Shown in pieces: positions 52,350 to 64,000 of a stretch of DNA of 64,000 nucleotides (position 1 is the stretch's first letter; each line of letters opens with the position of its first letter). Source of the stretch: Loxodes magnus. Taxonomy: Eukaryota; Ciliophora; Karyorelictea; Loxodida; Loxodidae. The stretch covers positions 62,001 through 126,000 of the forward strand of contig CAMPDV010001037.1 of NCBI GenBank assembly GCA_946699065.1. The letters run 5' to 3'. Under the pieces are notes generated by a model. The model was not told the origin of the DNA. It searched no databases and worked only from the letters and a program-made list of their open reading frames with translations. A program made the translations under genes and the position numbers.

Positions 52350-53508
52350 CCTAAAGAAAAATAAACCCATTGATAATGAGTTCAAATATTTAGTATATTA
52401 AAATACTTTGTCTTCATCATAGTTTAACTGGAATATTAAATTGCTGATAAAGTAATTAAACAAGTAATTAGAAATATAAATAAATATATGATTCAGACTA
52501 GAAATTACTAGTATTTTCAGTTATGAATAAACCCTCAAATTGTTCAATCATTAAACAATTTATTAGCAAGCATTTCTAGTTAAAATTTTAATAGATGAGA
52601 TCAGCAGAGATATAGAATTTTTGATGATAGCTTTAATTTTTTTGTCTAAAAGAGTAAATTAAATGGAGAAAATTATTGTATTTAACGAATTATTTTCAAT
52701 TTTTAAACTAATTTGCTTGAAGTTATATATTCAAAAATTTAACCACTTTAAATATGATGATTTAGAAGATTTAGATTTGTTTATTTTATTTATCTTAATC
52801 TCTTTAATCTTTTTCCATTTTCTTTAAGAGTAATAAATCCTTATTTATGATAGTTCTTATTTAATTTCTTCTATTTATCTATAACTTTCCCAATTCTCAA
52901 TTATAGTATACTTTATAAAAGATTCAATAGAGGAAATAATATAAAGCGGAGTAAATTTATCTCCTTTCATATTTCTAATTGATCAGTAAAGCTTAAAGGC
53001 TTAACCTAAGTTTTTCCTTTTCTATGATAAACTAGAAATGATTAGATTTGATTTTTTAGACTGTTCTAAAATCCACTCTTTTATAATAAAAGATTATCAC
53101 TTTTTATTTTAAGTTTGAATCAGAGGTGAAAGTTAATTTTCTTCTATGAACATTTGAATTCCTCAATGAAATAATTGTTTTGATAAGAATAAGTTTACCT
53201 TAGTATTGTATAAGCAATTATATTCATATTAAATCTTTTAGTTATGAATAAGATAAAGTGAATGTCACATATCTTAGAAGTCTAGTTACTTTGCTCTTAA
53301 TTACGGTAAAATAAGATTATAATAGCATCTAAAGTCCAAATTTTTATTTATAATTTCTATAATTAATTTCAAAGTTTTTTGACTGGATGTCTTTAAGCTT
53401 ATTTTTTATAGACTTTGGAATATGAAATTAAATAATGCTTACTTTATATAATCTAATTACTTTAACTCTTACTTATGTCAATTAACTAAACTTTGATTTA
53501 AAAAGTTT
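52350..53508. other. AT-rich gap between the converging copies B and C
   Basis: Lies between the tentative end of B and the start of the block repeated from the left end of the window. The first few hundred bases could still be B tail. No terminator structure, RNA gene or other repeat was seen. Confidence 0.35.
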
Positions 53509-53732
53509 TTTCTTTATATTTCATCCTAAAAAAGCAAAAATAATCAGAGAAAAGAGATTTTTACTGATAAGATTGACTAAACTTGGTATTAAATTAACTT
53601 GCTAAATATTAAGTTTATAGGAAAATATAAGTATCTGTTGGTTTAATGATGAAGAGACTGATTTTATAGAAAAATTACCTTAAAATGAGAAAGAGAAATT
53701 AAATTAATGGATAATATTTTAATATAAATTAT

Positions 53733-56700
53733 TCAAGTATTTTGCTCAAATGTTATCCCCTGAAACTTTTTCTTCATCTTAATAAATTTTTGATGCTTTT
53801 TCTATCTTATATTTAAAATCTTTAGTGTAATATCACACTTCTACTTCTTACTATCTTTTTGATTCTCATTGTTTTCCTCCATATTTTATATGTTTTCCTC
53901 GAATATTTAAAATGAAGCAGATTATATAGATTAACTAAGAGGTTTGTGCTTTATTTCTTAAGGAAACTAAGTTTCTTCCAAAATGCTTATTTGTTTTTCT
54001 TCTTTTAAATAACTTTCCTATTATTTTACTCCTATCTATATAAATTAAATTCATACCATATAATCAAGCTAATCATTTTACTCTTGTTCCTTTTACTAAT
54101 TTTTTAATGCAAACCTTGAACTTGATAAGTAGAATGAGGATTAATCTTCAAAGTTAAGGATTTAATCCCTCTAACTTGACTATTACTATTCCCTCTTTTG
54201 ACTATTTGAAATTTCTTCTAAATCTTCAAATTTAAGATTGTTTTATTAGATTGAATGCCTTTCTTAGCAGATTGGCTTATCTTATTTTTATCTTTCCCTT
54301 AATTTTTAATTTTTCCTTTCCTTTATTTGCTTTACTAAATCCTTAATGGTCACTATTATAATAAAAGCCATAAATACATAAGTTACTATACTTGATATTG
54401 TAATTATTATAATACTACATCTCTTTGAAGTTTGAGATTGTATTGAAGAAAGCATTCTAAGAGATTTAGCATGATCAATAGTATAAAATTAGAAATTAAA
54501 GGATAATAAAGTGATTAATCATAATTCTTGCAAAGTTTGAACTAAATTTAGTAAAATGGATTTAAAAGGTCTAAATTTTAGGATATATACAAGCATTGAT
54601 ATACTTAAGATAATGCATAAAACTATTTAAGTAAGTGGCTAATCTTTAAAGCCTATTAAAGCAACAGAAAGTAGCTATCTTCTTAATAAAAATAAGGGGT
54701 AGAATATTAATGATGCCTTCTCATGTTTCAGTTCATCAAACAATGGGAAGTATTTTTAAGTGTATTTTTCAAGAAGTTCTACTTAGTCTGAAGTTTCAGA
54801 ACTAAGTTTACTTTTTAAAGAAAAATAGTTCTTTATGATTCAGAAAAATCGAACTATCAAGCCAACTTGTAACATCTAAATATAAAATAAATTACCAATG
54901 AAGTATATGAAGCTAGTGTATTTAATATGCTTAACCAATCATCAAATTTTGAATACACTATCTGGAGGATACAAGATAATGATATCTAAAAATAAAATAG
55001 CAAATAAAAAGTCAAAGCGAACCGATAATGTAAATACTTTAATCTAATATAAGAAAGGATGTTAGTCATGCAAAATCTTTGTAATTAGCCAAGTAATATA
55101 TCAAGAAAAGGAATAATGCAAATAAAAATGATTTATACTATTGAGTTATCGAAAAAGGCATAACTTTTGTATCCTAGATATAATCATTTAATGTCATCAA
55201 CTTTTTACTTCTCATTGCCAATAATAAAGCTTTCCTATAGTTTTTTGATGTAACTTTGACTTTGCAAATAATAATAAGCATGCAAAATGTCTGGCTTATT
55301 AATTTATATATATGCATTAGAGTAAAATAATTCAGTCATTAGCATAAATTGAAATCAGTAACCTAATGAGCTACCTTATGGTAAAGCTAAACTAACTGTT
55401 GAAACTAATCCAACTCCAATTGTACCTGCATTTTGCGCTTATTACATTTATTAAATTACTTATTTTTCACTATCTAAGATATCAAAGTTTTCTATTGTTA
55501 TTTCTTACGATATTTTATCAGATTCTTCTTCAATAATCTCTTAAAATATCATTTCTTATTGCTATATATTTTGCTCTTCTTATGATTCTTAATCTTTTTC
55601 TGTAAATTCGCAAGTTTTAACTTCAGAAATTAGAAAAGGTTAAAAGCATTTTTAGCAAGCTAATCCATCTTCTGAGCATTCTTCACAATTTTTTATTGCC
55701 ATACTACAAGGCTCACATATTCCTATTTTTTAATTATCTTATTCTGTTATTGGACACTAGTTTATGCATGTACTTTGGGATAATTTCTGGTTTTCGCATT
55801 TTAAACATTAAAATTAATCCGAACACTAACTACAATTCTAATGAATCATTCTACATGATTAGCAGTTGCTTTATGCATCTAAAAAATATCCTTTTTAGCA
55901 CTATTTACACTGCTTTTTTAATTGATCACATTTGAGGCATTATGGTATTTCTTCGCTACAAGGTTTACAAATTGAATCTCAATCGAAATCTTGCTCAGTC
56001 TCAGCACACTAAGTTTTGCATGTATTTTCAGAGAGAAATAAACTATTGCACATCTTACAAATTCCTTTTTCTTGGCAAATAACACAATCTGAGTGTATCT
56101 TACTACAATGATGGCATTTATTTTCAGCTAGATAATGATTATCAAAACAAGATCAACAATAAAGTTCTTAATTTTTTTCTGAGCATTACTAGCAATTTTC
56201 TATTATTTTGGTACATGGTTAACATATACCATTCTTATCAATATCTTACTAGTTTTGAGGGCATGATTAAACACAGCTATTTTAAGACATCTTTTAATCA
56301 CAATATAAGCAAACATTTCTTTAATCAAAATATCAGTTTACTTTACAACTATCTAGACATTCATTATCTTATAGCTTTAAATCATTCTTACATCTGTAGC
56401 ATATATTTCCATCATAAGAACACATACTACAATTTTTAATAAGAGTACATGTATAATTCCTTGAATCAAAATTACTAAAACGAAAAGAAGCTAATTTATA
56501 TTAGGAGTTATCAGTTCCAAAAATGATTTAGCTCTAATTAGAGTGCTATAGATAATTTGGTTAATTGTCAAAAGACTTTTATTGGCAAGTTTCTTGATAT
56601 TACGATGAATAGATACACCAATGCAAAATGTAGGAAAAGTCTTTTTTGTTTATAACTTCAAATCCTATAAACATTTAGATAATCTAATTAAATTCAAAAT

Positions 56701-59700
56701 ATTCTGCATTATTGACAGTTAAAATAAATCCATTACTATCCAAAATAAAACTATTACTTTAAACAGATAGAGAAAGCCAAAGATTAGGTTATTATGCATT
56801 CATTATTTAAAATATGCGATAGGTAGTTTAGGTTTAAGTAAGGTTAATCCAAAATACGTATGAGATAAAGCTCTACGTAAAGAGATCACCATAAAACATA
56901 TCATTACCTCCAGTAATCAGTAAAGAACTTCCATTACCTAAAGTTTAATAAGAGTCAGTAAACAAAATAGCTGAACTATATCAATTACAACTGCTTAATT
57001 GAATGTTAACATTATCTTTGCATAATCCTTTACATGATCTCCAGCATGGAGTTCTTAAACTCCAACAATCTATTTTTGATTCTGTTATTTCTAACTAAGA
57101 ATATGTTTTAGCTAATAATATCAATCCTACTATTTCTCCTTCAAATTCTTCCGTAAAATTATCAAAAGCAGTTCCCTTACCTATTGTTAAGATATCATCT
57201 TCCTCTACATTCTAAAGGAGTAAACTCATCTTTTTCAAAAAGCAAATTGAAGGAAACTTATAATTTCCTACACAATATTAAGATTATCAGCTCTAGAAAG
57301 ATACTACTACTAGATGCCATTCTATTTTATAGTAATAAGGTCCATTTAAACCTTAAACTGATCCTACTTCTGTTCTAAAGGCGAATACTTTACTATTTGT
57401 ATTAACAGCTGCCTATAAGAAGATTCTAGATGGATTTCTTATTTCAAAAATGAGATAATTACTATAGGTATTATGTAATTTTATTCAGAAAGAGATTGTA
57501 AACCCACTGGATCCTGAGATAACAGAACTGACTAAATTATTGAAATTAAAGGAATCTTCATCCTCTTCTATAGAATAAAATTTAAGAGAGTTATTTTGAT
57601 TAACAACTAAAGGAGTATAAGTATCAAGAGTAGAAACATCTTCACATACGGTAACAGGATATCTTGAAGTTCCAACTATAGTATCTATATCCTAATTAAT
57701 ACATATCAACTCACTATTTTTATACTAATTAAAAGGTTAAAATCCTAAGGTGCATTTACATTTTCCAGGATTAGGTCAATAAGGATTGTATGTATTAAAA
57801 GCATTACATTATTTTAAGGTATTTAAAAAATTACTAACTTTTATTCAATTTACTTAAAATGTAAAATTAGAAATACCAAAAATAATTTAACTATTGCAGG
57901 AATGAATTAATCTGCATTATTTTTTAACCATTTCCTTAGAAGTACATTAGGAATATTAATTATCAACTATTACGCAAACTTAAAATTAAATCTAGTTATC
58001 ATTCTAGTCTTCATCAAAAAATAGAAGTTAAAATTCTATTTCATTATTATCACTACAATAAAATTAAAATGCAAGTATAATTTCTTAAGAGTCAAATTTA
58101 AATATCAAAGTATTTTTATCTATAGATATTTATGTCAAGCATTCAATATTTCTTATCTCTACTAAATTTACCTTCTAACAAGCTGTTAAAATAATTGTTC
58201 CGAATTCTATTACTTATCACTGTTCTGTTAAATGATCTCCTTAGAATATTGAATTGTTACATCCTTAGTAAGAAAGCTAGTTTTAAATATTAACTTTTTA
58301 AGGTGTTAGAAGTAATTTAAAAGGTTCATATCATGCACATTAACTAAGTTAAGGATCATTTTACGTTAAGTCAGCATTATCATAACAAATACCTTCACAA
58401 TATGATCAGCAAGGAGATCTCATCGCCCAACAATCTATCAATTCTGTATCAAATTTAAGTACTTCTACAAATAATTTTGGTGCTAATAGCTTTCCTTTAA
58501 ACTAATCATATCCTTATCAACTTCCTCCTCCTATTTTCAATTATTCATTTACATCTACTGAAGATAAATCTAGAAGGAAATGATTTCTATTATAGCAGAA
58601 TGAGGGATATTTATAGTTAGCATAGCAATAAATAGAACCAGTAAAAGAAAATTTAACAGCAGCGAAATGCCATAAGATATGATGATTGAAAGGACCTTAC
58701 ATTTTATTTTCTCCATTAACTTCTGTTCTGAACTGAATAGTTTTAGCGTTATTATTAACAGCTATTTATAAGAAAACTCTCGCTCCATTAGTGATTTCTA
58801 GAATTTGCATATCATTAGCATCATTATCAAGTGAGAATCAGAATGATATCTAAAAGTAATTACTTTAATTGATATATGAAGAGACTAAAGGATAAAAGTC
58901 TACTATCTATATTATAGAAGTTGAAGTAAAATCATCTGCATAACATTAATAATTAGTTAATTCCTTATAACTTGCTAGAGTTTATGGATCTTCACATATA
59001 GTGTATGGTCATCTTTAACCTACTAGTATATTACTCATTGTATATTATGCACAATTTATTTAATTACTCGGAGTTGATAACTATGATTAATAAGATAAAG
59101 TACATATACATAATCCATTTTATAAATCATAATTTGGGTTGTAAGAATATTGTATAGAATCACAATTAGGGAGTGAGAAGTAAATATTTAGATACGCATA
59201 ATTATAACTTGGTAATGCAGATGGAAATGAAATATAACCATTTGTATGATAGAGACCACATACAGTAGTAACCGTTTAAGTTGTATAATATAAAGGTTCA
59301 AGATGGAACTAAGGTTAAGCACTAAATGTTATGATATACTTGCTAGTCTAAACTAATTAAATCTCTTATTGTATGTTAATTAATTAATTAGTTCATGCAG
59401 GTATAGTTACTTGTAAGTTATAATTGGTTGTTGCTGATGTAACTTATAAAGTAAATTGATTATTAGTAACACTTATTGAAGTTGAGCAAGAGTTTCCTTA
59501 TTAATGATATATAATTCTAGTTGATGTACTATAAGTTACCTCTACCCAGAAGTTTATTCTAGTATACTAATGTTAAGTGAATAAGTCATAGTAAAAGATA
59601 GTTTAGTCTTATAAGTAGTAAACTTAATTATTTGCAGTAACTAGAACAGAATCTTTTAAGTTAATTGCTTGTTCAGCACAATTAATACCTGATAAAAATT

Positions 59701-62700
59701 AAACATCAAGAACATCTGTACATACTCCATTACAATTTAACCAACATGGCGTAAATGCTGTTCAACAGTCTGCTACCTCTTGATTTAAATTGAATGATGT
59801 GTAAAGATCATCGATTATTTTAAGAGCAAGTACTTTACCATTATAAAAGGAATAAGTTGCATAAGTTCCATTTCCTATATAAATTGTGTCTTAAGAATCA
59901 AGATCATTTAATGATAGGTAAAATTGTCTTTCAAAACAGTAAGATGGCTTTGTATGGCTTGAATAGCAGTAAAGAGAACCTGAAGAAGTAAAACCAGTAA
60001 CAATATAGTGTCAGATATTTGTATTGTCATAAGGTACTTAAAATTATTATGATGTTACTCTTTGAGAATAATAAAGTAAAGTAGATGAAATTGAATCAAC
60101 ATTAATACTTAGAAAAACAACTCCACCGCTATTTCTTATTTCAATCATTCGCATTTTAGAAATAAGTTCTGTAGTTGAGAACCAAAATGATAAAATAAAT
60201 CCATTAGAAAATGGCTATTAGCTTGAAACTAAGTTATAAACGTTAGTACTTATAACATCTCCTGATTACGTAAAATATTTTTAAGTCATTTAATTTAATT
60301 CGCTAAAATCTATATTTACTCAATTAATCGGATAGATGCAAGTAGTTAAAGGCCATCTATCAGTACTACTTATAGTTTAAATTGACTCAGGTGTACAAGT
60401 TATTAAATTAGATCCTCCTCCTTACAAATCCATTTAATATCCAAGAGAGCAGACGCATTCTCCTACAGATGGGAATAAAGGATTATATTAGTTAGGTGCA
60501 TTACAACTACTACTAGTAGGAGAGAAGTTTTAAATTGTGACTAACGCTACTTGATAGCTGGAAAATCCGATTGGTGTGGAAGGAAACTTAATATAACTTG
60601 TATCAGAATGCTAAATATTGCAAACACTTTATTAAATTGCACTTCTACATATACTTAATTCATTTTTATCTATGTTATCATAGAAAATACACCAAGAAAA
60701 ATTATAATTACTACCTGTAAATGTATTTTAAATAATCATTTTAAACTCCATTATCCCAGTAAATTTTGAAAGAGTAATTGAATAATCATACTTTTAAGTG
60801 GATTAAACAACTAGAGCAAAAATATTATCAGTAACTGCTAGAGTCATAGAACATAGAGAGTTATGTCCTATTATTTAGAAGATATTATAGCTTTAAGTTG
60901 TACGATTTAGTTTAGTTCAAAACTAATATCTAAGAGTATTATACTAAAACATATCATAATAAAACTTCGTCTCATCACTTCCTTTTATTAAGATACTGAT
61001 AATGTTGTCACAAGTAAAGTAACTATCAGATGATATTTAGTAAGTGGAATATAAACTGCATTAAGGATTCGCATATTGAGGATCATTAGATGAAGTGCAA
61101 ATACCTTGACAATTTAGACGACAGGGAGTAAATGTCGTTCAACAATCAACTAAACTTTAAGATAAGCCTAAAGTATTGAAATCTTCGTCTAATATTTTAA
61201 CTGCTAGTAGATACCCAACATATTCCGTAAAGTCTGGGTAGGTTCCACTACCAATATAAATTGCATCATCTAATTAAATATCATTTAGTGATAGTATGAG
61301 AGTTCTGGAAAAGCAGTATGAAGGTTTAGCTATACTTGAGTAACAATATTTAGTACCAGAAACTGAAAATGCAATAACTACATAGTGCCAAGAATTAGAA
61401 GCATCATAAGGAACTTTAAACTTTTGTTCACGATTTCTTTATGTTCAGAAGAGTAAAATTTCTTAATTAGTATCTATATTAACGCTTATAAATATATTCC
61501 CAATTCTTCTTATTTCAAATATTGCCATTTATGCATTTTATTGAGAAGTTGAAAACCAAAAAGTTAAAATAAAGCCTGAGCTGAAAGGAATTTGTACAGA
61601 AACCATGGAGTAAAAATGAGTATTTCCTTCGTCTGTTCCAGAAGTGAATGAATATGAAGTTATCTAGTTAATTTTATTAGTTATGTCAATATTTATTCAT
61701 TTAGAAGGATAATTACACATATTAATGGGATATCTACCAGTATATGATGAGTCAGTTATAGGTAATATAGATTTAATGCTACATTCAATGTCATCAGTAC
61801 CAAACAAAGTCATAGAATAACCCAGCGAGCAGACACAAGATCCTTAAGAAGGCCAAAAAGGATTGTATTTATGTGTTCCATCACATGTAGGAAGAGTAAA
61901 AGAATACACATAGAGTCCTCTAAATTAGTACTAAACGTTAGAAACAGGAAAATAAATAGCACTTTAAGAAAAGTATGAAAGCTTACATACATCTTTCAGA
62001 GTTTTAAAAACGCAGGTTTATTCAAAAGTAGTTTTAGTTACACAAAACGAGACATTATAAAATGAAGAGTTATAATTGTATATTAATTCTATTCGAAACT
62101 CTTAGTTACTTATTCACTCATTTAATGTAATAGAAAAGTTAGTTGTTATATTAGCTTTAATTTGTAAGATAAAAGATTATTAACTAATATATAATTTAGC
62201 ATAGCAGAAAGAGTTTGCACCATTTATAAACTTAGAAAGATATTATGTTAGGTTTGGAGTTGCTTTTATTCAGAACTTATACACTGAAACGTCTTAAAAG
62301 AATGTATTATAGTTAAATATACTCTAATTACTCCCTTAATAAGTATAGTTAGTTTAAGAATCTACATCTTACCAAGTAGTAGTAATTAAATCATGAGGTT
62401 AGCCAATCGTACATGTTACTGTTCGGATATTTTATGGATCTTATGTTAAACATTCTCCTTAGCAGTAAGTTCAGCAAGGAGTTCTCATTGATCAGCAATC
62501 AACAGTTTTTTCGTTCAAATTTAGAGAAGAATTTGTTTAGCCTGTTATTTTAAAATTCAACAATTATCCCTCAAATTCTACAAATTCAAATTCACTACTA
62601 TTAAAAGTACCATTTCCAAATATTATTTCATCATCAGAAGTTGCCTAAGTAAGAGTAAGAGCAAAGGAATAATCAAAGCAGTACGAAGCTGAGTTAATAT

Positions 62701-64000
62701 AAGTTGAGACGCAAAATCTTGTCCCTAAGTTTGTAAATCCTACAACGACATAATGCCAAATGTTTCCATCGTAATAAGGAGCTTTTAAAGCCTATTAAGA
62801 AGTAGATCTATTTGAAAAAAGTAGAAACGCTCTTTGATCCATTATACTCTAAAATGACAAAAACACAGAGTTATTTCCTTGAGTATTTAAGATTTCAAAC
62901 ACTCTGGTATTTTTGATAGTATTGCTCTATTTAATTCACAAAGAAATTGTAAATCCTTAATTATTAATTATAGAGGAAATTGCTTAATAAAAATTAGTTT
63001 ATAAAGTTGGTCCTTCTGTAGTAAAGTTGTCACCAACTTATTTATTTATTAGAATTTATATAAAATCACTAGGATAATTACAACTTTAGAGTGGTCATCT
63101 TCCACTAGTTTCTTAAAGAGCGGGTAAAGAAGATTTTACACAAGTATTTTTAAAACTTCTTGAGCCAACCATTTTAGTTATATATCCTAAACTACATATG
63201 CAAGCTCCAATAGAATCATAATTAGGATTGTATTATTTAGTATTACTTCCAATACATTCAATGCTATTATTGGCATTATTAAATATGTCAAACCAAGCTA
63301 TTTTAAAATCTCCATTGTATGAAATTGTAAATTTAATATAACTTTATGAGCTTTGCTCTAAGTTACAAATTGAAGGAATATTGTAATGATATTAGCATTA
63401 TATTGGAAATTTATGGAAATCAGGAATAACACATCATCTTATTGTGTAACTATATGTTTATGGGTTATAATTTTATTAATATAAAATTCGAAATTCCATT
63501 GTATCAGAACTAAATTCTTATATCGTAATAGATTTAGTAGGTAAAGACGTTATTATTAAATAAAAATTGCTTTTCATTGTTTACATATATAATGTGCATT
63601 AACCTCTATTGTTATTTATCTCGAAAAAGTTTTATGAACTTATACTATATCCGACTGATACCCAAAATTCATATCTCAAAGAATTTTACATAAAGATATC
63701 ATTATAAAATAAACTTTCATTATTTCCATAGAACTTTTCCCAATCAGAGCCTTGAGGAGTATAAGTATCAGCTATAAGATTTATAGCTCCTTAATGGCAA
63801 GTAGTTCCAACTATATATTAAGGGTCAATTGTCTTACATTATCCTTGGCAATTTCTTCAGCAAGGAGAATTACTGGAATAGCAATCAATTATATTTTCGT
63901 TTAGTGATAGTAAAGTATGATATCTTCCTGAAAATTTTAAATCCATAATTTATCCTATAAATTAAGAATAGCCAAACACTGTACCAGCACCAACTATCAA
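53733..64000 (-). CDS. Giant LamG-repeat surface membrane protein, copy C (5' cut off)
   Basis: Equivalent to residues 1640 to the end of copy A (3,415 residues plus stop in the window). It holds the last part of module 2, modules 3-7 (LamG F-W motifs near 62955, 61576, 60202, 58858 and 57504), the CxxC region, the membrane domain, the 20-nt intron at 54895-54876 and the Gln/Glu-rich tail to the UGA at 53735-53733. The frame is kept throughout as far as checked. It is almost identical to A except at 55930-56220, where it follows copy B (CFDNHYLAENQCHHC type) and not A. The gene converges on copy B. The start lies beyond the window. Confidence 0.87.
54876..54895 (-). other. 20-nt micro-intron in copy C
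   Basis: Identical in sequence and position to the intron of copy A (offset 53,508). Its removal is needed to keep the membrane domain in frame. Confidence 0.85.

Larger units (their letters stand above)
53509..64000. repeat. Long direct repeat, right copy (partner 1-10492)
   Basis: Matches the left end of the window at a constant offset. Because the left copy begins at base 1, the left border of the repeat cannot be seen. The substitutions found (for example near 54838, 55930-56220 and 63240-63650) show it is not simply the same DNA assembled twice. Confidence 0.95.

Noticed and set aside
1-64000. tRNA, rRNA, CRISPR and telomeric repeats
   Set aside because: I found no tRNA-like A/B boxes with cloverleaf pairing, no rRNA core motifs, no spaced direct-repeat array and no C4A2- or C4A4-type telomere tract.

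Overview
The window reads as nuclear DNA of an AT-rich ciliate in which all three stop codons are sense codons inside genes. Three giant gene copies only make sense with UAA and UAG read as Gln and UGA as Trp, and UGA also appears to be the true stop. This matches the karyorelict code (Loxodes/Parduczia type) or the Condylostoma-type code. Introns are tiny (20 and 23 nt). A Loxodes-like karyorelict is my best guess, but the genus is inference. Because every frame is open, ordinary ORF calling fails here. Genes were called from protein-like translation, agreement between paralogs, signal peptides, membrane segments, motifs and introns.

Layout. Copy A of a giant surface-protein gene lies on the minus strand (225-15409; 5,054 codons plus stop, one 20-nt intron). 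A 21.9-kb spacer follows. Copy B lies on the plus strand (37343 to about 52349). Copy C lies on the minus strand (53733 to beyond 64000, N-terminus off the window). A and B are head to head, B and C tail to tail. C repeats A at a constant offset of 53,508 bp with few substitutions. B is the inverted counterpart of A (coordinates sum to about 52,750-52,775). The protein has a signal peptide, N-terminal lectin-like domains, a Cys-rich stalk, seven modules of about 450 residues (LamG/ConA-like domain plus a DCW..PCW..C.G.C motif), a CxxC-rich region, a multi-pass membrane domain and a Gln/Glu-rich cytoplasmic tail. It is probably a cell-surface adhesion, recognition or antigen-like protein.

Spacer. 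From left to right: a flank shared by A and B, which at B carries a candidate 78-residue divergent gene; a probable multi-exon membrane-protein gene (about 18.3-20.2 kb, plus strand) with a decayed inverted paralog at about 32.1-33.1 kb; a tandem pair of coiled-coil/RGG-tail genes on the minus strand (22.85-24.71 kb), both with small indels; a degraded LINE (about 25.56-29.19 kb) with APE endonuclease, reverse transcriptase and a terminal Cys/His motif; and, inside the reverse transcriptase, a 400-bp GC-richer island with several nested complementary stems. The inverted membrane-protein paralogs (sum about 52,855) suggest that the whole 1-53 kb region is one old, large, imperfect inverted duplication centred near 26.4 kb, with the LINE at its centre.

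The giant genes look like a family kept similar by recombination. Most of their length is nearly identical, but defined blocks (N-terminus, the linker of module 1, the C-terminal CxxC/membrane part) differ between copies, and C is a mosaic of A-like and B-like stretches.
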